Notes: generated by a model not told the origin, from the sequence alone. A stretch of 64,000 nt of DNA from Ruminococcus sp. (GCA_022768065.1 JALELS010000009.1:20639-84638), one strand, 5' to 3'. Counted from the first letter of the stretch, positions 36,029 through 45,353 are shown. Numbers and translations: made by a program.

Positions 36029-37267
36029 TTATTTTATATCGTCGAAGTACGATTTGAATTCTATCTTCAACGGGCTTTTCGGGAACAGCTCTTTATACAG
36101 TGCCAAAAAGTAGTCGTCCGTCATACTTGCTATGTAATCCGTAACTATATCGTTCGGCTCTTCGTCAGAGTATTCTGACTCGCCGTAATATCTTACATTG
36201 CTGTTTATAAAGTCGATATGGTGGCGGAATATGAACGAGTTTTCGTCGCCTCGCTTCAGCTCGTCGAGCAGCCTGTAATACACCTGTTCAAACATGGGCT
36301 TTATGCAGTCGTCATATTCTCTGTTAACGGCGTCGTTTTGGTAAATTACTTTATAATTTTCGCTCTTTGCCGTTACAAGGTCATTATACGCATTTTTACT
36401 CAGGGCTATATAATCCTTGCCGTAGCTGTTGTTTATTATGTCAACCGTCAGATTATTGATTATTTTAGCATTATTGGTGCCTATAAATTCCGTTTTGAAT
36501 TCATAATCCTTGTCAACTATTCCGGCGGTTACGGCGTCCTGGCGGTCTTTGCCGATATATGCTATCATATCGCATATCCTTACGGTGCACCCCTCAAGCG
36601 TCATAGGTATCAGCTTTTTTATTGCGGGGACGCCGTATTTATAGCAGTCCTCGGTTTGACTGTCGTATTTTTCAAACGTCTTTTTGTAGTCGGGCTTGTA
36701 TTCCTGCTGTTCAAATTCTCCGTTGTGGCAAATAATTCCGTCCAGCGTCTGTAAAGTGAGATTTCGGCGAAAAATGCGGTCGAGAACGCGCACGCTGTGG
36801 ACGTTATGATTAAAGAATCTGCCTGTTTCGTTGTTGTATAAATCGTTTAACATTCTTTCGCCGGCATGACCGAACGGTGTGTGCCCTATATCGTGACCGA
36901 GTGCAATCGCCTCGATAAGGTCAAGGTTAAGCCCCAAAACCGCGCCTATGTTACGGGCTATGCGCGACACAAGCTGAACGTGCAGCGCACGCCTTGTTAT
37001 ATCGTCATTGCAGGTAAACGAAAACACCTGCGTTTTGTCGGCATATCTGTTGTAGTACGGTAAGTGCAGTATCTTTTCGGTATCGCGTACAAACGTCGGA
37101 CGCCAAAGATTTGCCTTGTCGCGCGAGTTATCGCGTCTTATTGCGTTTTCGTCCCTAAAAGCGTAGGGATTTTCCCAATGCTCTTTGCGATCCTCAATTA
37201 TTCTCTTTTGCAAATCTTCATTTACCTTGTCATATTTGATATCCGTAAAAACCACCTCTTTAAACAT
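36029..37267 (-). CDS. HD-domain dGTP triphosphohydrolase-like protein
   Basis: A 412-aa HD-superfamily phosphohydrolase related to dGTPases. The first metal His lies in RRALHVQLVSRIARNIG and the HD pair in GHDIGHTPFGHAGE, both in the expected order; YNRYADKTQVF near residue 70 is also typical of dGTPase-like proteins. It probably hydrolyses dNTPs or related nucleotides. The frame stays open upstream to 37297, but that stretch is the terminator of the upstream gene, so ATG 37267 is taken; its ribosome binding site (GAGA) is weak. Confidence 0.85.
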   Translation of the reverse strand: MFKEVVFTDIKYDKVNEDLQKRIIEDRKEHWENPYAFRDENAIRRDNSRDKANLWRPTFVRDTEKILHLPYYNRYADKTQVFSFTCNDDITRRALHVQLVSRIARNIGAVLGLNLDLIEAIALGHDIGHTPFGHAGERMLNDLYNNETGRFFNHNVHSVRVLDRIFRRNLTLQTLDGIICHNGEFEQQEYKPDYKKTFEKYDSQTEDCYKYGVPAIKKLIPMTLEGCTVRICDMIAYIGKDRQDAVTAGIVDKDYEFKTEFIGTNNAKIINNLTVDIINNSYGKDYIALSKNAYNDLVTAKSENYKVIYQNDAVNREYDDCIKPMFEQVYYRLLDELKRGDENSFIFRHHIDFINSNVRYYGESEYSDEEPNDIVTDYIASMTDDYFLALYKELFPKSPLKIEFKSYFDDIK

Positions 37268-37288
37268 TTTATATATCTCTGTATTTCC

Positions 37289-37327
37289 GAAAAGCACCTG
37301 CAGTATTTTGAGTCTGCAGGTGCTTTT
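37289..37327 (-). terminator. Terminator of the phosphodiesterase-OPA transporter operon
   Basis: AAAAGCACCTGCAG / CTGCAGGTGCTTTT perfect 14-base hairpin with T runs on both sides. Confidence 0.9.
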
Positions 37328-37333
37328 TATGTA

Positions 37334-38554
37334 TCAGCGTGTTTCCTTATTATGCTTTGTTTTTCCGCCGAACAGGCAAAACAACGTCGCAATTACCGAA
37401 AGGGCGAGCCAGAATATAATTACGCTGTTCCACGTTCTGCTCTGCAAAAGCTCACCTGCCACTTGATTCATGGCTGCGCAGCCTATATACGCCGTCGCAT
37501 TGAGTATTCCGGCAGCCGTGCTGACGTTTCCGTGCTTGGCAAAGCGCAGTGGAACAATGGTTATAAGCATTACATTTACCGCAAACATACAGTTTGTAAC
37601 CGCAACCATCGAGATAAGCGAGAGTATAAGACTTTTTCCGGCGGATATAAACAGGATTATTAAAAATACAAATGACGCGGCAAAAAATACCGCAGATGTT
37701 TTGGCTTCGCTGTGAAGCTTGTTGTTGACCTTTTCGGCAATAAATGCGCCCGATACGTTTATAATCGGCAGTACCATTGTAAGCAGAAGCGAAAATGCAA
37801 CTCCCGAGCCGAACTGCGATGAGAAAAACTCAGGTACCCATTGCGTAACGCTGTCTTTTAAGGTGCCCTGAACTATTATCGGTATCAAAAGTACGGGCAC
37901 ACCGCCGCAAATGAGAATTTTCACGGATTTCCCGAGCTTTACGGGTTCTTTTTTTGCCGTATCTTTTCCGTTTAAATGAAGCTTCCCCGTGCCGAAAAGC
38001 CAGACGAACGAAACCGCCGCCAGTATAATACCGCAAACAAGAAAGACATATTTCCACGGCAAAAACAGCATCGTCAGAAGGCTTACGGCATAACTCAAAA
38101 CCGTGCCCACGGGTACGGTGGTTGACATTTGCATACCGAATTTGTCTTTTGTCTCTTCGTTATATTGAAGCGAGGCAAGCTTTAATATCGGCGACCATAC
38201 AAGCGACTGAAAAAGGCCGTTTGCCGCCCAAAGCGTCAAAAGAAGAGGGTAGGAGTGAAAAAAGAAAATAAGTATATTGGATATTGATGATAAGAGCACA
38301 CCGCAAAAAACCATATACTTTGTGTCGAGTCTGTCGCCTATAATACCGCTGACTATCTGCCCCAAACCGTAGCATATGAAAAATGCCGACAAAACCGAGG
38401 CAATAAGGTTTTCCGAGAGGACGTTACCGGATATCAGCGACGGAATTACAGATGAAAAATTCAGTCTGCATATGTATGTTGCACTGTATGCGAGCCAGCA
38501 CAGAAGAAAAATATCCCTGTCGCGCCGAGTTTTATATCCGAGGCAAGCTTTCAT
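37334..38554 (-). CDS. MFS transporter, organophosphate:phosphate antiporter-like (GlpT/UhpT type)
   Basis: A 406-aa twelve-span permease. The N-terminus (RRDRDIFLLCWLAYSATYICRLNFS) resembles OPA-family carriers such as GlpT and UhpT, in which an Arg in the first helix binds phosphate. It likely imports a phosphorylated small molecule in exchange for phosphate. Its ATG overlaps the stop of the phosphodiesterase-like gene (ATGA, 38551-38554), so the pair is translationally coupled and should share a substrate. Substrate unknown; glycerol-3-phosphate-like compounds are candidates. Confidence 0.82.
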   Translation of the reverse strand: MKACLGYKTRRDRDIFLLCWLAYSATYICRLNFSSVIPSLISGNVLSENLIASVLSAFFICYGLGQIVSGIIGDRLDTKYMVFCGVLLSSISNILIFFFHSYPLLLTLWAANGLFQSLVWSPILKLASLQYNEETKDKFGMQMSTTVPVGTVLSYAVSLLTMLFLPWKYVFLVCGIILAAVSFVWLFGTGKLHLNGKDTAKKEPVKLGKSVKILICGGVPVLLIPIIVQGTLKDSVTQWVPEFFSSQFGSGVAFSLLLTMVLPIINVSGAFIAEKVNNKLHSEAKTSAVFFAASFVFLIILFISAGKSLILSLISMVAVTNCMFAVNVMLITIVPLRFAKHGNVSTAAGILNATAYIGCAAMNQVAGELLQSRTWNSVIIFWLALSVIATLFCLFGGKTKHNKETR

Positions 38555-39681
38555 TCGTGCATCTCCGTTTTGCCGTTATAGTTTTTACCGAAAAATTTAT
38601 TGCTTACGGGCTTATTTGTCGCTATCCAGACAGTGCGCTCCTCAAGGCTCTGTCCGCCGTGACCCTTGCCTTTTCCGCCGTGATCGTTTGAAAAAATGAT
38701 AAGCCATTCTTCGTTTAAGTTCTTTTCGCGTTCTTTTATTATTTCCGTTACCTGATGCGAATATATGTCGCAAAGCAGCGCTGCCGAAGCGTATTCACGG
38801 CATTTCGGCGAAAATTCAAACTTGTGCCCCGCGCCGTCTATGCCGTCATATATACCGCAAACAATATCGTCGCCGCCTTCTATGCGTTTAAGAACATAAT
38901 CTCTGACAACGGCGTCGCCCAAAAGTGCGTCGGGGGTGACTTTCGGAGCGGTGAAATTTATAAATTCAGCCGAAACCTTACTGCCGGACGGAGCCGTAAC
39001 GCACTTTTTCTTGCTTGTATCGCAGTATGTCAGTTTCATTTCGGGGTGCTCCATGGCATATTTTACTTCGGGATAGAGATTTATATCAAAAAACGGAGAC
39101 CAGTCAAAATTCAATGAAACCGAAAGCCCCAGCTTAGCGTATTCCGTAAGAAAGGTGAGGTGGTTCATATTTTTTGTGTCGTTGTTTGAATCAACGCCGT
39201 TTTCAACACCCCAAACGCCGGTAAACTGAGCAGTCCAGCCTGCGGAGGTTGAGGTTACCTGCTGTGTATTTGTGCCCGTTTCACCGCCGCAGTAGGCGAG
39301 GTACAGACCGCCGTTTTTCATTACATCTTTAATTCCGCTGTATGTTACGCTGTTTTCGGAACAGTCAAACGCATTTTTCCTCTCGGCAATACATCTTGCC
39401 ATATCGGCACGCATACCGTCATAGCCGAGAAAAAGCACCTTTGCGGTTTTGCCGTCCTTTGTTATCGCTTTTCCGTCTTTTAAGGTGCAACTGTTAAGAA
39501 AATCGTGCACCAATCCGTAAACTGTCGTACACGGAGCGGATTCTTCAAATTTGTTGCTCCAAACATCGCCTTTGAGCGAATCTTCAAAGTCAAAGGCGGA
39601 GCTGACGGGACTTATAAGCTTTTTTACGGTGCGCGGAAGCTTTTTGCCGCTTGATAAAAACATCTTAACAAAATTTTTCAT
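38551..39681 (-). CDS. Alkaline-phosphatase-superfamily phosphodiesterase/phosphatase
   Basis: A 376-aa protein with superfamily metal-site motifs in order: LGYDGMRADM (about 89-98), a Ser/Thr-rich nucleophile segment TSTSAGWTAQFTG, IYDGIDGAGHKFEFSP, and SNDHGGKGKGHGG. This pattern suits nucleotide pyrophosphatase/phosphodiesterase or phosphoglycerol-handling relatives. No signal peptide or transmembrane helix is seen, so it seems cytoplasmic, which is unusual for the superfamily. Coupled to an OPA-type transporter, it may process the imported phospho-compound. GGAGGG precedes the ATG. Confidence 0.82.
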   Translation of the reverse strand: MKNFVKMFLSSGKKLPRTVKKLISPVSSAFDFEDSLKGDVWSNKFEESAPCTTVYGLVHDFLNSCTLKDGKAITKDGKTAKVLFLGYDGMRADMARCIAERKNAFDCSENSVTYSGIKDVMKNGGLYLAYCGGETGTNTQQVTSTSAGWTAQFTGVWGVENGVDSNNDTKNMNHLTFLTEYAKLGLSVSLNFDWSPFFDINLYPEVKYAMEHPEMKLTYCDTSKKKCVTAPSGSKVSAEFINFTAPKVTPDALLGDAVVRDYVLKRIEGGDDIVCGIYDGIDGAGHKFEFSPKCREYASAALLCDIYSHQVTEIIKEREKNLNEEWLIIFSNDHGGKGKGHGGQSLEERTVWIATNKPVSNKFFGKNYNGKTEMHE

Positions 39682-39740
39682 AAATTCCCTCCGGGTGCCG
39701 TAAAAATTTGGTATTTTACAGCCTGTTTCATATCTCTATA

Positions 39741-39768
39741 ATTATAACAGAACAAAAATAAGTGTCAA
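39741..39768 (-). promoter_or_regulatory. Promoter of the phosphodiesterase-OPA operon
   Basis: Minus strand -35 TTGACA (39763-39768) and -10 TATAAT (39741-39746), 16-base spacer. Confidence 0.75.
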
Positions 39769-39794
39769 TCAAACATACATTTTTTCATAAATAA

Positions 39795-39823
39795 TTGTTA
39801 TTTCCTCGGCAAAATGGTATTAT
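39795..39823 (+). promoter_or_regulatory. Promoter of the small anchored protein gene
   Basis: -35 TTGTTA and -10 TATTAT with a 17-base spacer, 32 bases before the start codon. Confidence 0.55.
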
Positions 39824-39854
39824 AATTATCTTAACTGAAAAGGGGTCTGTCAAT

Positions 39855-40376
39855 TTGAAAAAACATACGATAGTTATAATTGTTCTCATAGCTGCCGCAA
39901 TTTTTGTCGGTGTGTTTGTGCTTATTCCTCAGATGGCGTCTCTGTCGGACTACGGCAAAGACGGGGAGGCGGTATTTACCGTAACCGATATCGAAACGGC
40001 GGATTATCCGGGCGACGGAACCGTTGACCGCTTCGTCTCTTCATCTAAGGAAAAGAATGATATTATCGAAAATAAGGAAGACTATGTGTTTTTGACCGTG
40101 TACGGTGAGGTCGAAAATACGAGCGATAAAATGATTAACAGTATAGAAATCGAGTACTTGTCGCTTGCACAGGACTACGACGATGTGTATTTTGAAAAAC
40201 ATATGCCCGACGAATATTACCGCGATTTTTCGGTGCTCTCGGGCAAATCGCAAAACTACGAGTTCAGCGCAGCGGTATCAAAGAGTTCGTATGAAAAAAT
40301 GATTGCCGACGGAGCGCTCTCTGCGGACAATGTGTTTGTAACGGTGTCCTGCAAAACCGAAAACACCGCAAGATAA
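39855..40376 (+). CDS. Membrane-anchored protein of unknown function
   Basis: A 173-aa protein with one N-terminal transmembrane helix (about 5-25) and an outward-facing beta-rich domain. The segment VFLTVYGEVENTSDKMINSIEIEY resembles FxLYD-type domains found in small Gram-positive surface proteins, without a firm match. The start is TTG 39855 after AAAAGGGG; no ATG or GTG is available nearby, and the promoter occupies the upstream open frame. Monocistronic. Confidence 0.65.
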   Translation: MKKHTIVIIVLIAAAIFVGVFVLIPQMASLSDYGKDGEAVFTVTDIETADYPGDGTVDRFVSSSKEKNDIIENKEDYVFLTVYGEVENTSDKMINSIEIEYLSLAQDYDDVYFEKHMPDEYYRDFSVLSGKSQNYEFSAAVSKSSYEKMIADGALSADNVFVTVSCKTENTAR

Positions 40377-40378
40377 TT

Positions 40379-40420
40379 AAAACGGAGTTGTGAACATAAG
40401 CTTCACAACTCCGTTTTTCT
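40379..40420. terminator. Bidirectional terminator
   Basis: AAAACGGAGTTGTGA / TCACAACTCCGTTTTT between convergent genes. Confidence 0.92.
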
Positions 40421-40766
40421 ACCCGATAACTTCAATATCCTTTATCCGCATTTCGTCGCCGGTGACAAGATATGTATTGTCACTGCCGCAGTGCGGACAT
40501 TTTTTTGCGTATTCGGTGGTCTTATATGTTTTTTTACAGTCGCGACAGTAGGAGAGACCCTCAAGAATAATCATTTCAAGCTCGGTGTCTTTCATATAAT
40601 CCGTTTTTTTCTTTGCCCACTCAAAGCAGTCCGAAAAATATGACGGAACAATCGATGAAACCTCGCCTATTTCAAGAGTCAGCTTGGTGACCTTTTTTAC
40701 GTTGTTTTCCTTGGCAATCTCTTCTACTCTGTCTATGACATTCAGAACTATACCGAGTTCGTGCAT
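40419..40766 (-). CDS. hypA: HypA/HybF-family nickel/zinc metallochaperone homologue
   Basis: A 115-aa HypA-like protein. It keeps the N-terminal nickel-binding MHE start (MHELGIVLN), the central acidic region, and a Zn site of two Cys pairs (CRDC and CPHC, about residues 73-97). HypA normally hands nickel to [NiFe] hydrogenase or urease maturation. No hydrogenase, urease or other hyp gene is in the window; it is instead three bases downstream of a large Fe-S flavoprotein gene on the same strand. It may serve a distant nickel enzyme or have another metal role here. Confidence 0.85.
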   Translation of the reverse strand: MHELGIVLNVIDRVEEIAKENNVKKVTKLTLEIGEVSSIVPSYFSDCFEWAKKKTDYMKDTELEMIILEGLSYCRDCKKTYKTTEYAKKCPHCGSDNTYLVTGDEMRIKDIEVIG

Positions 40767-40769
40767 GGC

Positions 40770-43628
40770 TTAGCCCTTGTCGCTGTGCGCTTTTTTGTAG
40801 GCTATGCGCTTCTTTTTAAGCTCTTTCGCCTCATCCGAGCCAAGATGCCCGAGTATTTTAAACGCACGTTTTGCGGAGTAGCCCATAAGTCCGCCGACCT
40901 TCTTTTCGGCAACTCTCATATCGGTGCATTTCGGATTATCGCGTACAAGATGTATTGCGTCAAATTCACACTTCGTGGTGCAAAGACCGCAGCCTATACA
41001 CTTGTGCGGGTCAACATACGATGCGCCGCATCCGAGACAGCGGCCGGTTTCTGTTTTAACCTGCTCCTCTGTCAAATCGAGATGTGCGTCTTTATAGGAC
41101 AGCTTGTAGTCGATGCTTTCATCCATACCGGCTTCCTGACGTCCTGCCGTATCATAAGACGGATATGTAAGGTCGTCCTTGTTGAGCGGTGTGAAATTGC
41201 GACGGTCACGGCCTATGGTCATTGAAGCGTCGGGGCGTACATGGCGATGTAAGCTCTCAGCCGCCTCGTGACCGGCTGCAATGGCATCTATTACAAAACG
41301 CGGACCGGTAAATACGTCGCCGCCCACGAATATGTCGGGATCGTCCGTCTCATATGTGAATTTGTCTGCAACCGGGTAATTGCCGTGCCAGAATTTCACC
41401 TTTGAGCCCTCAAGCAGGTTGCCCCATTCAATTGCCTGACCTATGGCAAAAACGATTTTGTCTGCCTTTATTTCAACAGTCTCGTTTTCGTCATATACGG
41501 GAGAGAATTTGCCTGTTTCAGGGTCTATCGTGCGAAGGCACTTTTTAAAGATGATGCCGGTAACCTCTCCTTTGTCGTTTACGGTGACCTCCTTCGGGCC
41601 CCAAGATGGATTTATGCCGACATTTTCTTCTTCGGCCTCAAGTATTTCCTCGTTGCTCGCAGGCATGGTGTCGCGCGATTCAAGGCAGAACATCTTAACG
41701 TCCGTTGCGCCGAGACGGTGAGCATTGCGCGCGCAGTCTATCGCAACGTTACCGCCGCCGACTACCACAACATTACCGGAGAATGAATCCTCGCGGTGTT
41801 CAAAGCAGTGGCGGAGATATTCTACGGCAATAGCGGTGCCCTTTGCGTCATCGTTTTTAACGCCGGGACGTTTGCCGCCCTGACAGCCTATGGCGATGTA
41901 AAATGCCTTGTAGCCCTGTTTTTTGAGCTCATCTATGGTGACGTCCTTGCCGACTTCAACGCCGCACTTGATTTCTGCACCGAGAGCCTTAATTATGTCG
42001 ATTTCGGCAGCGATAACATCCTTTTCGAGCTTGTAGCTCGGAATACCGTATGTCATCATACCGCCGGGAATGGGATTTTTTTCAAATACCGTCGGCTTAT
42101 AACCCATCTGAGCGAGATAATATGCGGCACTGAGTCCTGCGGGGCCGCCGCCGATGATGGCGATTTTCTCGTCAAATGAACCGTGAACCGACTGTACCGT
42201 TTTTTCGGGAACATATCTGTCCTCGGCTTTAAGGTCGAGATCGGCTACAAATTTCTTTACTGCGTCAATTGATACCGGGTCGTCAATTTTTCCGCGTGTG
42301 CATTCGCTCTCGCAGCGCTTGTTGCAAATTCTGCCGCATACTGCCGGGAACGGGTTTTCGGTCTTTATCATAGCGAGTGCTTCGCGGTATTTGCCGTCTC
42401 TCGCAAGGCGAAGATAAGCCTGTACCGGAACGTGCGCCGGGCACGCAGCCTTACAGGGAGCGGAACCCGTGGGATATGTGTTAGACATACGCGCCGTATC
42501 GCGGTAGTTCTCATCCCATGCGTACGGACCCCAAATGTTGTTGTCCGGCAGGGGAGCGTGCTTATATTTGAAATCCGTGCCGTCCTTGTGGCAGAGCTTC
42601 TGACCGAGTTTTACGGCACCTGCAGGGCAAGTTTCAACGCACTTGCCGCACGCTACGCAGTTCTCTTTTGTAACCTTGGCGGTATAGGCACTTCGCGAAA
42701 GATAAGGTGTGTTAAACAGAAGCGATGTGCGAAGAGCGTTGCATATCTTAACATTGCAGTTGCATATATCAAATATCTTATTTTCACCGTCAATGTTGGT
42801 TATCTGGTGAACATAGCCGTTTTTTTCGGCAAGCTTGAGTATTTCAAGTGCACGTTCTTTTGTTATGTAGTGTGCTCTTCCGGTTTCAACGGTGTAATCC
42901 GCCATATCGCCGAGCTGTATGCACCAATCGTCAAAATCGTCTGTGCAGCCGTCGCCCAAAACAGCGCGTGAAGCGCGGCAGGAGCAAATACCGGCAGAAA
43001 TGTGACCCTCATATTTCTGAAGCCAGTATGAAATATGCTCAAGATCCACCGATTCGCTCTTGGCGTCTATGGCTTTTTCAACGGGAATAACGTGCATACC
43101 TATGCCGTCGCCTCCGGGAGGCACCATCTGAGTGATACCTGCAAGCGGAATAAACGTCATTCTCTCAAAGAATGAGGCAACAGCCGGATTTTTGGCTATT
43201 CTGTCAACGGAAGAGTTGAAAAGCTCAGCCGAACCGGGTACGTAAAAGGGTACGCGGTAACGTCTGATTCTCGGACGGTCTTTAAGCTCGTGATTGTGGT
43301 CGTAATTATCACCGTAGTCATATTCGAGAATGCCTATATACGACATCTCGTCAAGAAGCTTTTGCAGATCAATAGCCTCATACTCTTTGTTCATGGCGAG
43401 TAACTGCTCAAACGTGTAGTGCTTACGAAGCTTCATTTTGTTAGCAACGTCGCACATTTCGGGAGTAAGTACCTCGCGCAGACCCCAATATTCGGGATCG
43501 TCCGATGTCACTCCGCCGATCTTGTGAGCCACAACGTCGGTGATTTTTCTGCCGAGCTTCAAATAGCGCTTATCAGGATTTTTGTCACCCTGATATTTGC
43601 TGATGATTTTTTTATTCTGATCGGGCAT
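40770..43628 (-). CDS. Large Fe-S flavoprotein: ferredoxin-type clusters plus GltD/DPYD-like NAD(P)H oxidoreductase
   Basis: A 952-aa cytoplasmic oxidoreductase. Residues 1-300 form an N-terminal domain with several Cys motifs (ICSCR, CNCNVKIC). A 4Fe-4S ferredoxin pair-half follows near 320 (CVACGKCVETCP). A GltD/dihydropyrimidine-dehydrogenase-type Fe-S domain starts near 390 (CKAACPAHVP; CGRICNKRCESEC). Then come two nucleotide-binding folds (IIGGGPAGLSAAYYLAQ for FAD and VVVGGGNVAIDCARNA for NAD(P)) and a C-terminal cluster motif (CIGCGLCTTKCEFDAIHL). It probably moves electrons from NAD(P)H to a ferredoxin-like or enzyme acceptor. It lies 13 bases after the isomerase homologue and just before HypA, forming one operon. 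AGGAG precedes the ATG. Confidence 0.87.
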   Translation of the reverse strand: MPDQNKKIISKYQGDKNPDKRYLKLGRKITDVVAHKIGGVTSDDPEYWGLREVLTPEMCDVANKMKLRKHYTFEQLLAMNKEYEAIDLQKLLDEMSYIGILEYDYGDNYDHNHELKDRPRIRRYRVPFYVPGSAELFNSSVDRIAKNPAVASFFERMTFIPLAGITQMVPPGGDGIGMHVIPVEKAIDAKSESVDLEHISYWLQKYEGHISAGICSCRASRAVLGDGCTDDFDDWCIQLGDMADYTVETGRAHYITKERALEILKLAEKNGYVHQITNIDGENKIFDICNCNVKICNALRTSLLFNTPYLSRSAYTAKVTKENCVACGKCVETCPAGAVKLGQKLCHKDGTDFKYKHAPLPDNNIWGPYAWDENYRDTARMSNTYPTGSAPCKAACPAHVPVQAYLRLARDGKYREALAMIKTENPFPAVCGRICNKRCESECTRGKIDDPVSIDAVKKFVADLDLKAEDRYVPEKTVQSVHGSFDEKIAIIGGGPAGLSAAYYLAQMGYKPTVFEKNPIPGGMMTYGIPSYKLEKDVIAAEIDIIKALGAEIKCGVEVGKDVTIDELKKQGYKAFYIAIGCQGGKRPGVKNDDAKGTAIAVEYLRHCFEHREDSFSGNVVVVGGGNVAIDCARNAHRLGATDVKMFCLESRDTMPASNEEILEAEEENVGINPSWGPKEVTVNDKGEVTGIIFKKCLRTIDPETGKFSPVYDENETVEIKADKIVFAIGQAIEWGNLLEGSKVKFWHGNYPVADKFTYETDDPDIFVGGDVFTGPRFVIDAIAAGHEAAESLHRHVRPDASMTIGRDRRNFTPLNKDDLTYPSYDTAGRQEAGMDESIDYKLSYKDAHLDLTEEQVKTETGRCLGCGASYVDPHKCIGCGLCTTKCEFDAIHLVRDNPKCTDMRVAEKKVGGLMGYSAKRAFKILGHLGSDEAKELKKKRIAYKKAHSDKG

Positions 43629-43641
43629 ACTTTTATGTCTC

Positions 43642-45021
43642 CTATTTAAAGAATCTTCTTACTAAGTCGCGGCTGTACTCAACGGTTTCCTCCATATCGC
43701 CGAATGCCATAACTTCACCGGCATAGAAGGTGTTATCCTTGCCCTGCATAGCTTCAACCTTTTCATACCAACCGTCGGCATAATCCTTGCTGCCTACGTG
43801 CGGGAAATAATACCAGTCGTCTATGCGCTCAATCTTGTCAACCTTAAGACCGCACAGTTCCATATCTTTAAGAGTTGTTTCCTTGGCTTTGTCAAAGGGA
43901 ACATCCTCCATACCCTCGTGGTTACGAAGAGTAAAGGTAACGAGCGGCTGATCTGTTACGCCGTCGGACCAACGGTGATAGAATACCATAAGATGACCGC
44001 GTGTCTCGTTAGTCATATTTTCAAAGAAGTAATATGAAATTTCGGGAGCGTTGCCTTCTTCGGGGCGAACGGCCATTGTAAAGTATTCCTTATGTACGAT
44101 TTTTGAGAAGAGATCCTTTTCTTCTTCACGCGGATCGCCGTAGCCGAGGAACAGCTCAAGCGGAGTGCAGATTATGAGCTTGTCAAATTCTTCGGTCTTG
44201 CCGTTTACCGTTACAAATACCTTATCGTTTTCTCTCTTGATGTCTGTAACTTCCGAATTTAAGAGCGCCGGATGCTTAAGGTGATTGTTAACGCCCTCCC
44301 AAATGCTCTGTGTGCCGTCGTACCAAGTCCACAGTTTACCTGTCGAAAGGAATTGCTTAACAGTAAATGCGTCAAGATATTTTAAGACATAAGCGGCGGG
44401 GATTTCATCAAAATAACCATAGCCGAAAGAAGTGAACGGACCCTTCCAAACCGTGGTGGCGTCCTCGCAATGGTTGAGCTTTAAAAATTCGGAGAACGGC
44501 ATTGAAAGGTCTTTAAGGTTGGGGTTAACGCCCTCAATATGAGCGAGTTTCATTTCGGGAGAGGGGCAGGGACCTTCATAGCGTCCCTCCGAAATTCCGC
44601 GGTGACCGTTTACATCATAGCCCTTGTATTTTGTCTCAAGAAGCTTTGACAGTTTTTTCATCTTGGATAGCTTCTTGAGCATAGCTATGGGCGACATTTT
44701 CTGAGGAGTGCCATCTACTTTCATAAATTTGCGTCCCATAGGGGGGCCTCCGACGTGTGTTGTACCGCCGAATTCCTCACACTCATGAACTGCAAAGTAA
44801 GTGTCGCAGCCCATTACCGCGCCCATCTCTATGGTGCGGTCCTCCCATTTGCCCTGGGCATTTTTAACCTTCATTTTCGGGGAAAATGCCTTACCTCCGA
44901 CGCGATTGGATTTTTCATAGATTACATAGTTATCATACCCGTTTTTTTCAAGGTACATTGCCATGCTTGTGCCGGCAGGGCCTCCGCCGATTATACAGAT
45001 GCGCTGATTCTTGTTTTCCAT
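43642..45021 (-). CDS. FAD-dependent polyunsaturated fatty-acid double-bond isomerase homologue (PAI-like)
   Basis: A 459-aa flavoprotein with an N-terminal FAD-binding motif (IIGGGPAGTSMAMYLE) and an amine-oxidase-like fold. From memory it matches the linoleate isomerase PAI of Propionibacterium (Cutibacterium) acnes along its length: KYKGYDVNGH, PFTSFGYGYFDEIPAAYVLK, LWTWYDGTQS, and the C-terminus YYFPHVGSKDYADGWYEKVE with FYAGEVM. PAI converts linoleic acid to trans-10,cis-12 conjugated linoleic acid. The Arg after GPPMG and the Phe in GYFDEIPAAY align with residues I recall as substrate-binding in PAI. ATG 45021 follows GGGAG. First gene of an operon with a large Fe-S flavoprotein and HypA. 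Confidence 0.85.
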   Translation of the reverse strand: MENKNQRICIIGGGPAGTSMAMYLEKNGYDNYVIYEKSNRVGGKAFSPKMKVKNAQGKWEDRTIEMGAVMGCDTYFAVHECEEFGGTTHVGGPPMGRKFMKVDGTPQKMSPIAMLKKLSKMKKLSKLLETKYKGYDVNGHRGISEGRYEGPCPSPEMKLAHIEGVNPNLKDLSMPFSEFLKLNHCEDATTVWKGPFTSFGYGYFDEIPAAYVLKYLDAFTVKQFLSTGKLWTWYDGTQSIWEGVNNHLKHPALLNSEVTDIKRENDKVFVTVNGKTEEFDKLIICTPLELFLGYGDPREEEKDLFSKIVHKEYFTMAVRPEEGNAPEISYYFFENMTNETRGHLMVFYHRWSDGVTDQPLVTFTLRNHEGMEDVPFDKAKETTLKDMELCGLKVDKIERIDDWYYFPHVGSKDYADGWYEKVEAMQGKDNTFYAGEVMAFGDMEETVEYSRDLVRRFFK

Positions 45022-45273
45022 AAAAAGAATCTCCCTCTCTTGAAATTTCGGTACGGAATTTAAGGAACCCAAAAACACCGTACCAGTTAAATCTTTAACA
45101 ATTTAATTATAGTCTCGCAGAACTTTATCGTCAATAGGAAACTTCGGCTTTTTTAACTTTTCAGACGTCGTATTTTACATATTTTTACATCAAAAAGGTC
45201 GTTACAGCTGCATAATGCACAAAAAAACTAAATCTGTTCATAACTTTTATTTCATGAGTAATCAAATGTTATA
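45022..45273. promoter_or_regulatory. Divergent intergenic region with the promoter of the isomerase operon
   Basis: Contains a minus-strand promoter: -35 TTGACG (45129-45134), 17-base spacer, -10 TATAAT (45106-45111), leaving a leader of about 75 bases. The rest (45135-45273) is AT-rich with no gene or RNA I recognise. Confidence 0.75.
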
Positions 45274-45302
45274 TTGGAATTTTATAATTTATATGTTATA
45301 GT
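45274..45302 (+). promoter_or_regulatory. Promoter of the GH20 hexosaminidase gene
   Basis: -35 TTGGAA (45274-45279) and -10 TATAGT (45297-45302), 17-base spacer. Confidence 0.6.
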
Positions 45303-45353
45303 GATGTTATCGGTCGGGTAATACAAAAAAATAACAGAAAACTGGTGAATTTT

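Noticed and set aside
37268..37297. Upstream start (37297) for the HD-domain protein
   Set aside because: That segment is one arm of the perfect terminator hairpin of the preceding operon.
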